From: Combretum micranthum
Taxonomy: Eukaryota; Streptophyta; Magnoliopsida; Myrtales; Combretaceae
Assembly (NCBI GenBank): GCA_024138025.1
Contig: JAMXBD010000237.1
Coordinates: 186,001 to 250,000 of the forward strand
Reading direction: 5' to 3'
DNA: 64,000 nt
A model generated the notes under the pieces. It was not told the DNA's origin and made no database searches. It worked only from the letters and a program-made list of their open reading frames with translations. Positions within the stretch are counted from its first letter, which is position 1; every line of letters begins with the position of its first letter. This document shows, in pieces, positions 12,101 to 24,009 of the stretch. Both the position numbers and the translations under genes were made by a program.

Positions 12101-14758
12101 TTACTACGATTAGTGGAAATCCGAACGACTCATCCATTTCAAGAAAGATATCATCATGGTTAAGTGAGTTTATTCCCCATTATTTTTCATACTTATGATT
12201 GCGCTTGTAAATTTAGTTGATTAGAATTTAGGAAAAATCAAATGGAATTTGTATGATAATATGTTGAAAGAATATTAAGTATATCGAAACATGATTTGTT
12301 AGTAATAAAGTTGCATGTACATTTATATCTTGAAGTGTTTGAAATTGGTTGCTCACTTGAAAGAAGTTAAATATAACACTAGACTTTAATTAAGAAATTA
12401 AGCATGCACTTCATATGTTGAGTCACATTTCATTCACTACTATACAATTGGTAGGACAAGTTTATAATAGTGGTGGTAGGTATAACCGGTATATCATGTA
12501 AGTAGCGAGTAGGAGCAGATAAGAACTACATAAATTGGTGGCTAGTAGGAGCCTGTAATAACTACTAGTTTTTATGGCGTATAGGAGCCAGTAAGATCTA
12601 TAAAAGTGTTTTAAAAGTCGTAGCTGTAATTGGCCTGAATACCTAACCTAAATGAAGGGCGTAATTCATTCAACATATGATTCCCGTAAAGTCATATGTC
12701 TTGTATGCTCATGTGGTTGTTGCATTCCATTTGCTTGACTAATAAACTTGGTTGATAATTTACTTTGAGTATGAATTTTTTTTTGCATTTACTCACTAAG
12801 CGCATAATCTTACGCCCCTATAGGTATTTGCATTCTCAAGAATACCTATTTTGTACCCGAGGTCTCCTCATATCCACGTAAGTACATCTTTTGAAGCTTT
12901 TGGAGGAAATCTACTTGAAGATTTAGATTACAATTCCTTTGAAGTCTTTAATGTAGTATTTAAATATTGTAAAAACTATTTATATCTTTGGGTTTTAGCA
13001 GGGGTATGACCCTAAGAAATCATGTAATAGACCTTTGGTTATTAATGCTATAACATATTTTATTTCTGGATTTTGTATGTTCATTTTTACTTGCTTAGAC
13101 TATGTTTCCCAAAAGCGTCTCCTATTACCGTGCTAGACGCCTTACATATAATACTAAGGCTTGGCAGTCATTCTTAAGTCTTGATATTATATGTGGTGGG
13201 CTGCCACGTTTAAGGTATCCCTCGGGGCGTGATAGTTAATGTGTGTTAAATAAATGGGAAAAGAAAAATAAAACAAAGGGGCAGAAATGGGAGGGGGCTT
13301 GCGTGAATTCAACAAGAGAGAGAGAGAGGAGTGTAGTTAATTTATAACTTGAAATTTGAAAGTGTAACTTATGTCATTTAATTTGGTAACTAAAAGAGAC
13401 TTTAAATCATTAAAAAAAAAAATAAAAGAAAAGTGGATTATTTTGAGAGTGTGGCAGCTGCCATGCATGGGAGATTGAGCAGGAAAGAGTGAAAGAAAAC
13501 ACGAGTAAGGTGTAGAAATGACAAATGAAGTGTACTTGAAGTATGAGTTGAAAAAGTACTTTTTATTGAGAAAATATATAAAACAAAATTAAGAAAAATA
13601 TTTTTAAATGAGTGGCAGAAGTTTCATAAATAAAATTAAATAATTAATTGAATTATTTTAGTATTTTAACAAATATGTTACCGATATGATCAAAATACAT
13701 GAATACGAGCTATAATTGATATTTTTATAACTCGAAAATTCTAAAAAATTATTTTATGAAAATAAAAATATTTTTTTCAAATATTTTCCTATTATTAAAT
13801 TAATTTATTTTATTTTTAGTATTGGATCTTAAACAGAAACTGATCCCGTAAAAACCCGAAACGAACTAAATTTTGGAAAAACAGGATTTTCTATGATATA
13901 TAAAATATTTATCTAAAAATATAAGAGTTTATAAGAATAATAAAACTGTGTAATGAATAGTAGTGAACAGTGCCAAAAGACTAGTTAATTACCAATAGTA
14001 ATGAAATACGAATATAATCGCAAAATAAGATATTTCTAGTTATTGAAAAATTATAAAACTGATATTTTTGAAATCCTTATGAAAATACGAGTCTAACGGT
14101 ATTAATGGTATATTTTTGATATCTCGAGCCCTAAGACACGCTTTTCAAGTCTGTATCCGAACGGGTTCGAAATAGATAAAAAATTATCAATATGATATTT
14201 CTAAGCGACCTTATATTACTGCGACCTACTCTACACACTCAAACTACACCTTGGCCTCTAGGGCTAAGAGCGCGAGATTGCCGGACTAAAACTACTATAT
14301 TTCATTTCGGGTTCCCGGGTGATTTTCTGGTTTAGATCTTTGTCAATTTGGAAACTGACGTTTTATGTTTATACAACATATTTAATTTGATAAATTTATT
14401 TTAAATTTTTTTTGTAAGTATTTAATATCTCTTAATATTTTCAGAATTATTGAATTGGTTTTTATTTCCGAAAGTTAATCGTTATTTACTTTTTAATAAT
14501 TTATTTTTGGGTTATATATTACCCGATTTTACAAGTCAAAGTTACATATAGAATTTGTCATATGTAGTGGTTTTGGATTTGAAGACCGTTAAGTTCTTAT
14601 TTTATTTTTAAGGATTCTCATTTTCTTAAGATTAAGAAATTTCTAGATTCGTTCATGATTTAGGACTAATCGAAGTTCGGTTTTAACTTGGAGTCATTTT
14701 TAGAGTTTATTTTCGATGTTTATTTTGGAATTATTTACTGAAATTTTCGAGGCTTACA
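9113..14758 (-). repeat. Truncated 5' LTR, split by a nested solo LTR
   Basis: 9113-9857 matches 6153-6905 and 13235-14758 matches about 6897-8413, with scattered substitutions and small indels. The part equivalent to 3722-6152 is missing. The split is exactly at the GTTAA target duplication of the nested element. The outer minus-strand LTR start at 14758 is intact. Confidence 0.8.
9853..13239 (+). mobile_element. Nested solo LTR with GTTAA target-site duplication
   Basis: The element is 9858-13234 (3,377 bp), starting TGTAAACCC and ending GGCGTGATA (terminal CA changed to TA). GTTAA lies at 9853-9857 and 13235-13239. The uninterrupted site is visible in the sister LTR near 6901-6907. No internal duplicate of its ends is visible, so it is a solo LTR rather than a two-LTR element. 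It contains a row of three covarying hairpins at 12509-12602, a 9-bp-stem hairpin at 12820-12849, and T-rich low-complexity DNA near 10980-11020. Its terminus resembles that of the host element in mirror orientation, suggesting a related family. Confidence 0.85.
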
Positions 14759-14763
14759 GACAA

Positions 14764-17237
14764 CCCTGTCATTATGCAATGGCATGGTAATTAGCCATTG
14801 AGATGACAAGATGCATTGACTAATATCATGATGCAATGGCTAAATTTATATGAGACGCAGCGAGTAGCCGATGGGGCAAATGGTATCAACGTGACGTCTA
14901 CTTAGGCTCGGAATGGACATGTTTTAGTTCACATTTATATGATCAGTTGAACTAACTGATGTTATGGACTATGATGAGTGGAATGTGTGTAATGGTTGTG
15001 AACCCTAGACGATGCTATTTCTCTTTCTCGGTTAGATATAGACGATATAAGTATTCACGTTACTTATACCACCTCTCTAAACAGTTGCTATTACTCAGGA
15101 ACCCGGTTTCCCCTGGATTGTTCTGGAGTGTGAGTGTTCCGGTATTGATTTGTTTACTTTAAATTAAAGATAATAACTTCTTGTTTGTGCATTGCATTTA
15201 GCTAGGCTTGTATGCCATTTCATGTGTGTCTGAGTTACTATGTACTAAGCTTTGGCTCATTATTGTTGTTGTTATTCTTTTCTAGATATTTTGTTTATGA
15301 TGATGATATTGTTAGTGATTGTGTCCTAGGCCAATTATTGGATATTGTCATTTAATATTTATATATATAAATAAACAGAGGCATTTCTTTTGTATTGTTT
15401 GTATATTTATTTTATAATAGAAATCCATGAATAATTTATTATTCTAAATGTTCTTAGATGCTCCTTATTATGGGATAATAATGAATTAAATCTAGTATGA
15501 GTTTTTATTTGGTAAACATGGGATGTCTATTTGTATGGTGATACAAATGAAACTCATAGGCACATATTAGATGACTGTGTGTTGAACTGATCCACGATGA
15601 GATCACTACATAGAATATTGTCATAAGTGATTTTCATAATAATTATGTCAACGTATCCTTAGACCTGAAGTCACCATAGGTTCCAACATGAGAAACGTTA
15701 TGTTTCAACTCAATCAAACGTTGTCTTTAACCGGATAATTATAAAGGTCAAGTTTGGGCATAATGTATATCATGTAGAGGAAGTTGAGTGATTAAGATGG
15801 GATTTGTCCCTCTCGTTATGAGAGAGGTATCTTAGGGCCCCTCGATAAGTGAGACTGAGAAATGCATGGCCATGCTCAAATGAATTGATAGTATGATCAA
15901 TTTCATTTGTATTATTAGATCTCTTGAAAATCGAGAAATGATAAGATTGAACAATATAAGAATGACACTTTCCATGTCTTATATTCAATCTAGATATCAT
16001 GTGACAAAAAGGATAATGATATAAATTATAGATCAGATAAAAATCGGATTACTGATATTCACCTAATTTGGGTAGACATAATGTCTTGCCAGAGACCAAT
16101 GATGTCTTATAGGTCTAAAAGGTGTTTAGGACCTACTGCCAACATTAGGTGTACCTACAGGGTCACACATAAAAGAACGAATGAAATATATTATGGGTTT
16201 ATATTTAAACCTATAGGAATTATTATATTTATTATTCTTAAATAGTTTAAGAATAATAAATGATTATGACAGATAATTAATATTTAATGAAATAATGTAT
16301 TTTATTAAATATTAAATAAATATCTCATCATATTTATTTTCTAGGGTTTCCTACATGTCTATATATATAGATTTATAGACAGCCTTTTAGGTTAGACTCT
16401 TTGACGTCACATTAGACGGCAGAGAAATTCTGCAAACCTAAAAGAGAGAAAAGAAGAAAAATAATTCTAACACGAATTGAATTCGTGTTCTTGAGTGCTA
16501 GCGCACAATCATTCGCGTGTGGATACCATAGAGGGGATTACGAGACTGCAGTTCCTACAAATCCGATCTGCTGATCGTTTTGAAAGCATCAATATAAGGT
16601 ATATTTAAGAAACCTTTTTTTTTTTTGTCAGATCTAATCAAGAAACATGGATACTGGTATAAGGTTTTCATTTTTCCGCTGTGTTTTTACAAAATTTTCG
16701 AAATTTTTGTATCAATAAAACCCTATAGATGATATGTTGATGATGTTGATGATTAGATAATGATCATGTTGATGTTGATGATGATAGAGTTGGTGATGAT
16801 GAAGTTGATGTTTGATTTAGGTTAGGGGCGATCCTAGAGATTTGAGAGGAGAAGTGAAGTGAGTTAGGATTGAAGATATATTTTATTGTGTTTATGGTTT
16901 ATTGTAAAGAGCTAGATTTATCTTTTGAATTTTTATTTTCTGTCAAGGGGCCTATTGTAGCCATATGTTTGTAAATGTTAATCTATCTATGAGAGTAGAT
17001 TGTAAATTATTTTATAAAATTTTGTTTCTTAGAAAGTTAGTCGGCTCTGGTGGGAGTAAAGATCTTTATTATGTTTTTATAAACTTTGATTTTTCTATAA
17101 CTCCAGTTGTTTTAGAAATCTAAACAAACAATTTAATTAATTAAAATATGTTGGCAATGTCCAAAATAAATATGTCATTCTAGGAAGCTAGAGTGTGTAA
17201 TACATAAAGTATTATACATGGCAGTTAAGGTGCTACA
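14764..17237 (+). mobile_element. Decayed Gypsy-type LTR tail interrupted by a Copia-like LTR fragment
   Basis: The right end (17195-17237) has the hairpin-like GTAATACATAAAGTATTATAC followed by GGCAG and a terminal TGCTACA, matching the organisation of other LTR ends here. Sequence at 16980-17237 also resembles 35145-35442. Around 15310-16725 it is interrupted by AT-rich LTR-like DNA. GATGATAT occurs on both sides, but simple GAT repeats make an exact target duplication uncertain. Confidence 0.45.
15320..16725 (+). mobile_element. Probable Copia-like LTR fragment
   Basis: The stretch looks like an LTR promoter/leader: a TATATATA/TTTATAG region near 16360-16380, a perfect 15-bp-arm hairpin (TTTATTATTCTTAAA and its complement) near 16230-16262, and a 10-bp-arm palindrome centred on AACACGAATT near 16470-16490. 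No second LTR, primer-binding site or coding region is present. The boundaries are approximate and the family is inferred from general resemblance only. Confidence 0.4.
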
Positions 17238-18716
17238 ATTCAATTTTGTTAAAACCATATTTTACTAGAAGCTCTTAATATCAATTTTATCTAAGAATAA
17301 AATCTTACTATGTGTTCTAAGATAACATAGACCAAGCAAAATTTGAACATGGTTGTAATTTGTAAATTAAGTGTCATTTATCTTATAACATGAAATTTCA
17401 AACTTATTGAATAATACAACACTATGTATTACAACATTTCTTTAGCATTTCTTTTATTGTGTCCCAAAAAGCCCTTGTGATTGTAAAAAAAGTCCTCCTT
17501 GATACCAATACATAAGTCAATCAATATAAATCTTTCAATCAAGGATTGACGGAGGGCTTTTTGAACAATTTCATAAGGATTTTTTAAGGACACTAAAAAA
17601 GGGAAAAAAAAACTAAAGAAATAATATAATATAGAGGTGTATTTTTAAACAAAGCTTCAAAATTCATAAGGTAAATGACAATTAATTTACAAACTATTAC
17701 TATTATAAAATTTTATCTAGTCTATGTAATCTTGAAACACATAGTAAGATCTTATTTTCAAATATAGCTAATGAATGTTAAAATCTTTCTAATGATATAA
17801 GATTTTATCAAAAATGAAAATCATATGCAAAAGTTATTCACAATTGAAATTATTAGATAAATTTTTTTTTTCATTTCTAAAATAATATAATGGTTAAAAT
17901 TTTTAAATTAATTTTCAATTACATAATTTGTAACTTTCTTTTAAACTTTAATATAATATATCACTTAAGAAATGTAAAATCTTAACTTTTAAATATATTA
18001 ATTATTGAATAGACACTGAAGTGTGTTAAAAATCAAAGTATGGGTACCGAAATTCAATTAAAACTAAAAGTATAGACAATAAAATACAAAAAATATAATA
18101 ATGTTGATTTTTTTTTTTGTTAATGGAGATATTAAACTTAAAAAACAAGTACTAAATTGTTAAAATTGAAAGTTTATATAGTACCTTACAAAAAAATTAA
18201 AAATATATGTACTTGTGGTGCTTTTATCCAATCATATGTTAATATCAATCAAGCCTACTTGGAGGTGGAGTCCATATTATTAGTTTTTCTTTTTTTTTTT
18301 CAAGTAATTACTCCAACACAATCATTGACAATGACGATAAACCGAAAAATTAGTCCTTATCAAGCCCTTCTATATTGATGGGAAAAAAAAGAAAAAAAAA
18401 TCCCTTCTTTAAGGTATGAAAGATCTACTTTACCTAACATAAAATAATAATCTAAAGTGTGGGAGCAACTATATAATAATTTGTAAATTAATTGACCTAG
18501 CATTGGCAATTCATGTTACTATGTCGTGTTTCGTATCCGTGTCTAAAAAAAACTCAATTCATGGCCAGACGTATTAATTAATTGTGTATGAAAGCCTAAA
18601 CCTATGATCCGCCTCAATTATAATGTCTCGTGTCTCATGCCAATTTGTTTATTGATTGATAAAACATGTGTTGCATAGTGTATGGTAGGTAAATATTTTG
18701 ATATGATGACTGATAA
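17238..18716. other. Gene-free AT-rich DNA containing a foldback
   Basis: Apart from the foldback at about 17285-17775, nothing recognisable is present. The stretch 17740-17900 recurs at about 37295-37480 and 50735-50920 inside the segmental duplication, so it belongs to a dispersed repeat family. Confidence 0.5.
17285..17775. repeat. Large imperfect foldback (MITE-like)
   Basis: The left arm (from about 17285) and right arm (to about 17775) are inverted copies. AAATCTTACTATGTGTT pairs with a near-identical inverse ending near 17755; TTTGTAAATTAAGTGTCATTT pairs near 17670; GTGTCCCAAAAAGCCCTT pairs near 17560-17590. The apex is about 17510-17550. No target duplication was located with confidence, so the superfamily is open. 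Confidence 0.65.
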
Positions 18717-20470
18717 GATCATATTTTATACAACTTGTTGATGTTTAAAAGAGCTAGAATGGATATTTGTTTTGATTCAAATTCATGTTTCAGGTCTAAT
18801 TTGGACAAAGAAATCAAAACAAGAAACTTTGAAGTGAAAATTGGAAAAATTGAAGGATACGTCGGCATTTCATACTTCAAAGCCGCCGGCGTTCAGATGA
18901 CTTACACTCAAGGCCGCTGCCTACACTGCCAGCTTTGCCAGCCTTTGGCACAAGCAAACTTACGCCGCTTCAAAGTTGTCGGCGTAGAAGATGAATAAGC
19001 CAGCTTACACTAAAGGCCGGCAGCTCAGAATTGAAACATCACCAGCGTAAAAGGAGTTACAACATACGCTGGCTCCTAAGCCGCCGGCGTTGAGGCAGTG
19101 TAGATCAAGGATCAGAAGCGACAAGTAGACAACACATGCTTGGAGGCAATTGAAGAGACCAAATATGCTGGAGTGTCTAAGTCGGTATCAAAGCCACCGG
19201 CTTTAGGACATCTTTCGTTATAAATTAGCCCAACCTTTCATTTCTCATCACATACGCCGGCTAGATCTATATCTAAGCCGCCAGTGTAGAAGCGACCTAC
19301 ATTTGTAACCGAAGATGAAAGCTGCCAGTGCACTGCCTACGCAAAGATGAAGAAGCATTTATGCCGTCTGTAAACCGCCGGCGTAAGCTCCATAACTCCG
19401 GCGTATGAAGTGAAACTGAAATTTTCTATTAATGCTTTGCACGAAATTTTTACTATAAATAGGGGTTCTCCCCCCTGCAACAAGCAACAACAACAAGCAG
19501 AAGCAAATAGATAGTACACTTCAGTATAGAAATAGTCTAGCATTTTCATAGAGATTTGTGAGAGAATTTGAGCTTTCAAGGATTGTAATTGAAGATTGCG
19601 ATATTTGAATTGGTGATATCTAATCTCTTTCTTATACAATTCATTTATCTGAATTACTTGTTCATAATGTTATCAATTACATATTCTTATTTGATTATTG
19701 AATCAACATTCATGAGTAGCTAAATCTTTCTTTGTGGGAAGTGATGAAATCCTAATTTTGCTAAAATGATTATTGAATTTATATTATAGGATTGTTAGAA
19801 TTATGAAATATTTGTATTGAATCCTAATTATCTATTTTATTTTTGATTGAAATTGAATTGATAAGAATTCTGATAATTTGGAAAAAGAATTAGGATTCAT
19901 AGGAATTCATGAATTGAGATTAAACAACAATTGTGGAAACAATTAAGTTTAATATTAATTTAGAAATTATTCTATGTACTTCATGCAATATTTTATTTTA
20001 ATTTCTCACTAAGTAATTAGGAGAAGTTAATTTAGGATATTAGACAATTATAGAATTGGAAGATTTATAATTGTAAATTAGATTCCATTGATAATTTGTA
20101 TAGCGGAAGCTATAGATTATATTTATGGTTCACTAAAACTTTGTTTTAGGTCTTTACAATTTCTTACAAATATCCATAATTCTAATTGTTGATATAATAT
20201 AAATTCAGTATGATTAGTAAAGATTAGGATGGATTCTTTTCCTTCATACATTCATCTTATATAAACTTCTCACATTCTCATTTGCATTCATATAGATAGT
20301 AGTTAGTAATTGATCAATTTTGATAACCTAAATATTAGTATAAACTAATATCAATCTAGTAGTTAATTTAGTCTCTGTGGGAACGATACTCTACTCATTC
20401 TATATTACTTGATCAAGACCCAGTACACTTGCTGGTAGTATATGAAATTATACACATCCGCATCAGATCA
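18717..20470 (+). mobile_element. Solo LTR (Athila/Tat-like?) with GATCA target-site duplication
   Basis: The LTR is 18722-20465, flanked by GATCA at 18717-18721 and 20466-20470. It ends CGCATCA; the start is TATTTTATAC, one base off the expected TG. A TATA box (TATAAATA, 19454-19461) is followed by a short C-rich tract and a CAA-rich leader. Near the end is GTGGGAACGATACTCTACT, a phrase I associate with Athila/Tat-class LTR ends. The U3 region 18840-19400 is strongly GC-rich compared with its surroundings and repeats CCGCCGGCG-type words. The open frame at 18735-18998 lies in this U3 and is not considered a gene. Confidence 0.75.
19454..19461 (+). promoter_or_regulatory. TATA box of the solo LTR
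   Basis: TATAAATA sits between the GC-rich repetitive U3 and a CAA-rich leader, the usual place for an LTR promoter. Activity is inferred from position only. Confidence 0.55.
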
Positions 20471-21158
20471 ATGACTCATTTATTAAACATGAGCAATAGA
20501 CATGAAATAGAAAAATTATACTTTAGGAGTAGTATTACTGGTAAGAAATTAAGAATATCGTATTCCAACATTTACTTTATTTAAAATTCTATTACCGGGA
20601 ATATACTTTCTAACATTTACTTTAACTTATCAATTATAGCATTAAACAAAGAATACAACTAAATATATCATTATAATGGAATAAATAAAAAATTACTTAT
20701 ACCTACTTGATGTATAACCTATAGATTTTATACATATATATAGATGTGTTATATACATACATATTATGTCATACATGATATATATTTTATAACACACATA
20801 ATATATTTGTTTCATCTAAAAAATAAGTCATAATACACATATATACAGGTATAATATATAAATTATGTATTATTAACCTATTGATCTTGTATATGTAGAT
20901 CAGTATATAAATAAACATATACATTATAAATATTCTTTATATATATGTTATGTCACACATATATTATGTATGTGTATATATATGTGTCTAAGCGATATAT
21001 GTTATATATAATGCATATTTTCTTGGTACTCTATAAGTTATATATGTATTATATACAATCTACCAACTTTAAAAATGTTCAACATGTCATCTCTACAAAC
21101 TATAGATTTTGTAATTGTGAGTGTTATATCTATACATATGATAGTTATAGATATTTGA
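20471..21158. other. AT-rich low-complexity DNA upstream of the duplicated block
   Basis: TA/CATA-rich simple sequence with no gene. The open frame at 20945-21163 is a product of TAT-rich repeats. This stretch is absent upstream of copy 2, so the duplication (or its surviving part) starts at 21159. Confidence 0.5.
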
Positions 21159-22626
21159 TTTAAATATTATATGGTACATATATTGCATATATAATATATG
21201 CTATATATGTTGCAAATTAATCAATTATATATTAATATGTAAATTTTATATAATTTATTTGTTAAATATGATCTATATTACATATATTATATTCTATACA
21301 TAATTTATAATATACTATACTTACATATATATATATAATTTGTTTCTTATATGAATAGTTGTCACTTTTTAAATTAGTAAAGATAATAATATTATATTTT
21401 TAACGAAATAGGCATACAAAACAATACCAATATACTTAATAGGTCCATGGGTTTGTAAATGGGATTAGTGACTAAACCCAGATCCAAACACTTTTAAATT
21501 AGTTTCATTTTTGGGTTTGATCCTTTTATTATTCATATCAATTTTTACTTACCCAAACCTTTTTTATAATCCTATTATGTCATGTTTCGGATTCATGGGT
21601 TGAGTCTTGAATTGCCAGCTTTAACATTCATCATAATTTCTTTTTTTTTTTTCTCTCTCTCTCTCTCTTTGTTCCTTACTTTAGAATAGTTGGAGAGGGT
21701 AAATTTACAAGAATGCCCCATATCCTGGACATAATAATTTTTTAGATATTAGACTAAGGATGCAACCAGATAGATTATTATAGGGTATCCGACTCGTTTA
21801 AGAACCTATAAGGTTTTGAGACGGGTTTGGAAAGACTTTTGTAACCTAATAGAGTTTAAGGTCGAGTCATGGATCATAGTTATGACCCAATAGGACCCGA
21901 TCCAATAAGTTATGATAAAATAAAGAATAAATAATTATTAAAAACTTAAATTCAAACTAAAAAAAAAAACCTTAAAAAGTAAAATTTCTAGAGACATAAT
22001 TTTAGCAAAAGATGATTGTATGAATTATTTATTGCAATGATATTTTTTATAATTTAATTGGATGCTTGAACAATCAATGCATTCATATTTCTTAATATTC
22101 ACGTTGCATTTCTAATTTTATCATAGAACACACTAGTTTAAATTTTGTAATGTGCACTAAAAATGTTATCTAGTTAACTTTTTTTTCCTCCTTTTCCCAA
22201 TTGAAATAAATAACAAGATAGAATGAGTGAATTCTAAGATTTTGTCACCATGACATAAATCCTTTCAAAAATAAAAGTAAACAAAAATAACTTTAAAAAT
22301 TAAGAAAAAAATAGAGAGACCCTATGAGAGCGGGTTAGGTCGGTTCAGCCCAAAACCCTATATAAATAGGTTTTTGTGACAAGAAAAAATCCTATAAGAA
22401 GAAGGTCCCAAAAATATATATAATATATATATATATATAGAAAGTGGATTAGGTTTGGATTTTATATGACCTATCCCAAGCTCACTTCGATTACATCCTT
22501 ATGTTTGACCGAGTTGTTCCTATATTAGGGGATGTGGAGATTTTCACTCTATTAAGTTGTGCTTTTCCTTCCTTTGACATATCATTAGACGTACACCCAG
22601 CAGCAACATCAGCAAGTTAATTAAGG

Positions 22627-23421
22627 ATGCCGCTGCAATCACAAGGCAAGTAATGAAATCCCATGAATGTCTGTTGTTACTAGTTAAGTTACACTACACG
22701 TATTTGAATTTTGCTTCTCCTTTTATTTATTTTTATATTTAATATATATATATATATATATATTGTTTTTCACCCCATCTACAGTTGTACCGTTAGAGAT
22801 TGCTGGCGCTGGAGTCGTTGAATCAAAAGAGCTATCAGCGTTACGCATCTTATTCGCAGTGACGTTCGCTCTCACTGGGTTTTGTTTTGCAATCCTAATT
22901 GTTGGTAATTTTCTTATAGCAACTGAACCTTGCCTTACGGTTGAATCAATCAACCCGCTCACTCCTATAAATGTTACTGCTCCCCAAAATCCTCCTCAAC
23001 ATCTCCATCGTCTAGTATTACCGGCTCATGGAACGTCTCATTCGGTTTATACAATCGTGTTCATGTGCAAATCACCTATTACGATAATATTGATGTAACG
23101 TTGTATTATCGTAATGTTTCCATCGGACACACGACCATCCACTTCTCTAATCTCCACCAGCGTAAACGCCAAACTAGGATCCACATGACCACTAGGATTG
23201 ATACTGAATCGGCGCATCTTGATGATCTTGTGGCTTATTATTTAGCACGGGATATAGACGATGGAAGAACCATCGCCATTTATCAATTGGAAGTGGTGGT
23301 CCATGCTCGTGTTATGCCGAATTGGCGGCTTGGCCGAAAATCAACACTCAAGTTCAAGTTTGATACGACACAAGGTTCACCTGGCTATGGGCTTTGGCCA
23401 TCTTGTTCTGTTATACTCTAG
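22627..23421 (+). pseudogene. LEA_2/NDR1-HIN1-like (NHL) membrane protein gene, copy 1, frameshifted
   Basis: Members of this plant family have a short cytoplasmic tail, one membrane span and an LEA_2 domain, and are often defence- or stress-linked. Here exon 1 would start at ATG 22627 and end at 22645; the donor is GC rather than GT. The acceptor AG is 22783-22784 and exon 2 runs 22785-23421. The encoded order is a hydrophobic span (about 22835-22925), a proline-rich linker, then the LEA_2 region with the SVSFGLYN-like and YYDNIDVTLYYRN motifs. Copy 2 has one more C in the CCC run near 22990, so copy 1 carries a 1-bp deletion that breaks the frame before the LEA_2 domain; the second half is open in another frame to TAG 23419-23421. 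The intact length would be about 215 residues. Family assignment is from motif pattern; specific function is unknown. Confidence 0.7.
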
Positions 23422-23660
23422 TTTCATTGTTATCATTGGAAGGACAAATTTTCGGCTTTATTTCTTTACTTAACTATCTGTTAGCACCACTATTTGAGAT
23501 TAAAGAGTCTTAGTCAATTCCCTCCCCATTAGATTATAGTGTCTTAGGAATTTTTTAGCTGGACTGATGTTTTGGGTTTTTCTGTTAATTGTTATTTATT
23601 GTTATTAGAGTTTATATTCTGAAAAATCAATGGTGAAGACCGTTTCATTAAATTATTAAA

Positions 23661-24009
23661 GGGTTATTTACAAAATCTTATCGTGTTTTAACCAATTTGT
23701 AAACACATGTCCTGTGTTAATTTTTTTTTTAGACAAATAGATGACCTGAATTTTATACAAAAGTGTCAATATTATGTAATAATTTTATAATAACACCTAA
23801 AAAATGATTTTTAATATTTTACTTATTTAATTTTTTAAGTAATAATTTTTATTAAATTATTTTTTTTAAACCAATAAAACTTTAAACATATCATTCTAAA
23901 TTAATTAATTATATAAACAATTTTGTATCATCTATTTGTCAAAAAAATTAACACATATCATGTATTCGTAAATTGACCAAAACACAAAATATGTCTTTGT
24001 AATTAACCC
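23661..24009. mobile_element. Mutator-like MITE, copy 1
   Basis: About 100-bp terminal inverted repeats starting GGGTTATTTACAAA and ending TTTGTAATTAACCC, with AT-rich loop DNA between. The flanks are ATTATTAAA (23652-23660) and ATTATTGAAA (24010-24019), consistent with the 9-10 bp target duplications of Mutator-type elements. It encodes nothing. The same insertion is in duplication copy 2, so it predates the duplication. Confidence 0.7.

Larger units (their letters stand above)
3717..14763 (-). mobile_element. Ty3/Gypsy-like LTR retrotransposon remnant, minus orientation, with target-site duplication
   Basis: The element proper is 3722-14758, flanked by the 5-bp direct repeat GACAA (3717-3721 and 14759-14763). 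On the minus strand it starts with TGTAAGCCTC (at 14758) and ends with GGTGTGACA (at 3722). The 3' LTR is 3722-8413, and a polypurine tract abuts it at 8414-8426. Only about 690 bp of interior survive (8427-9112), with no gag or pol. The other LTR is truncated and runs 9113-14758, interrupted by a nested solo LTR. The matching duplication at both outer ends shows that this is one insertion. The superfamily is inferred from terminus style and LTR size. Confidence 0.85.

Noticed and set aside
15310..16740. Exact target duplication GATGATAT around the Copia-like LTR
   Set aside because: Both flanks are runs of GAT/GATGTT, so the match is expected by chance and the element ends are not TG/CA there.
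18735..18998. 87-residue open frame with several cysteines
   Set aside because: It lies in the U3 of a solo LTR and is made of its GC-rich repeat words; there is no domain and no splice or codon support.
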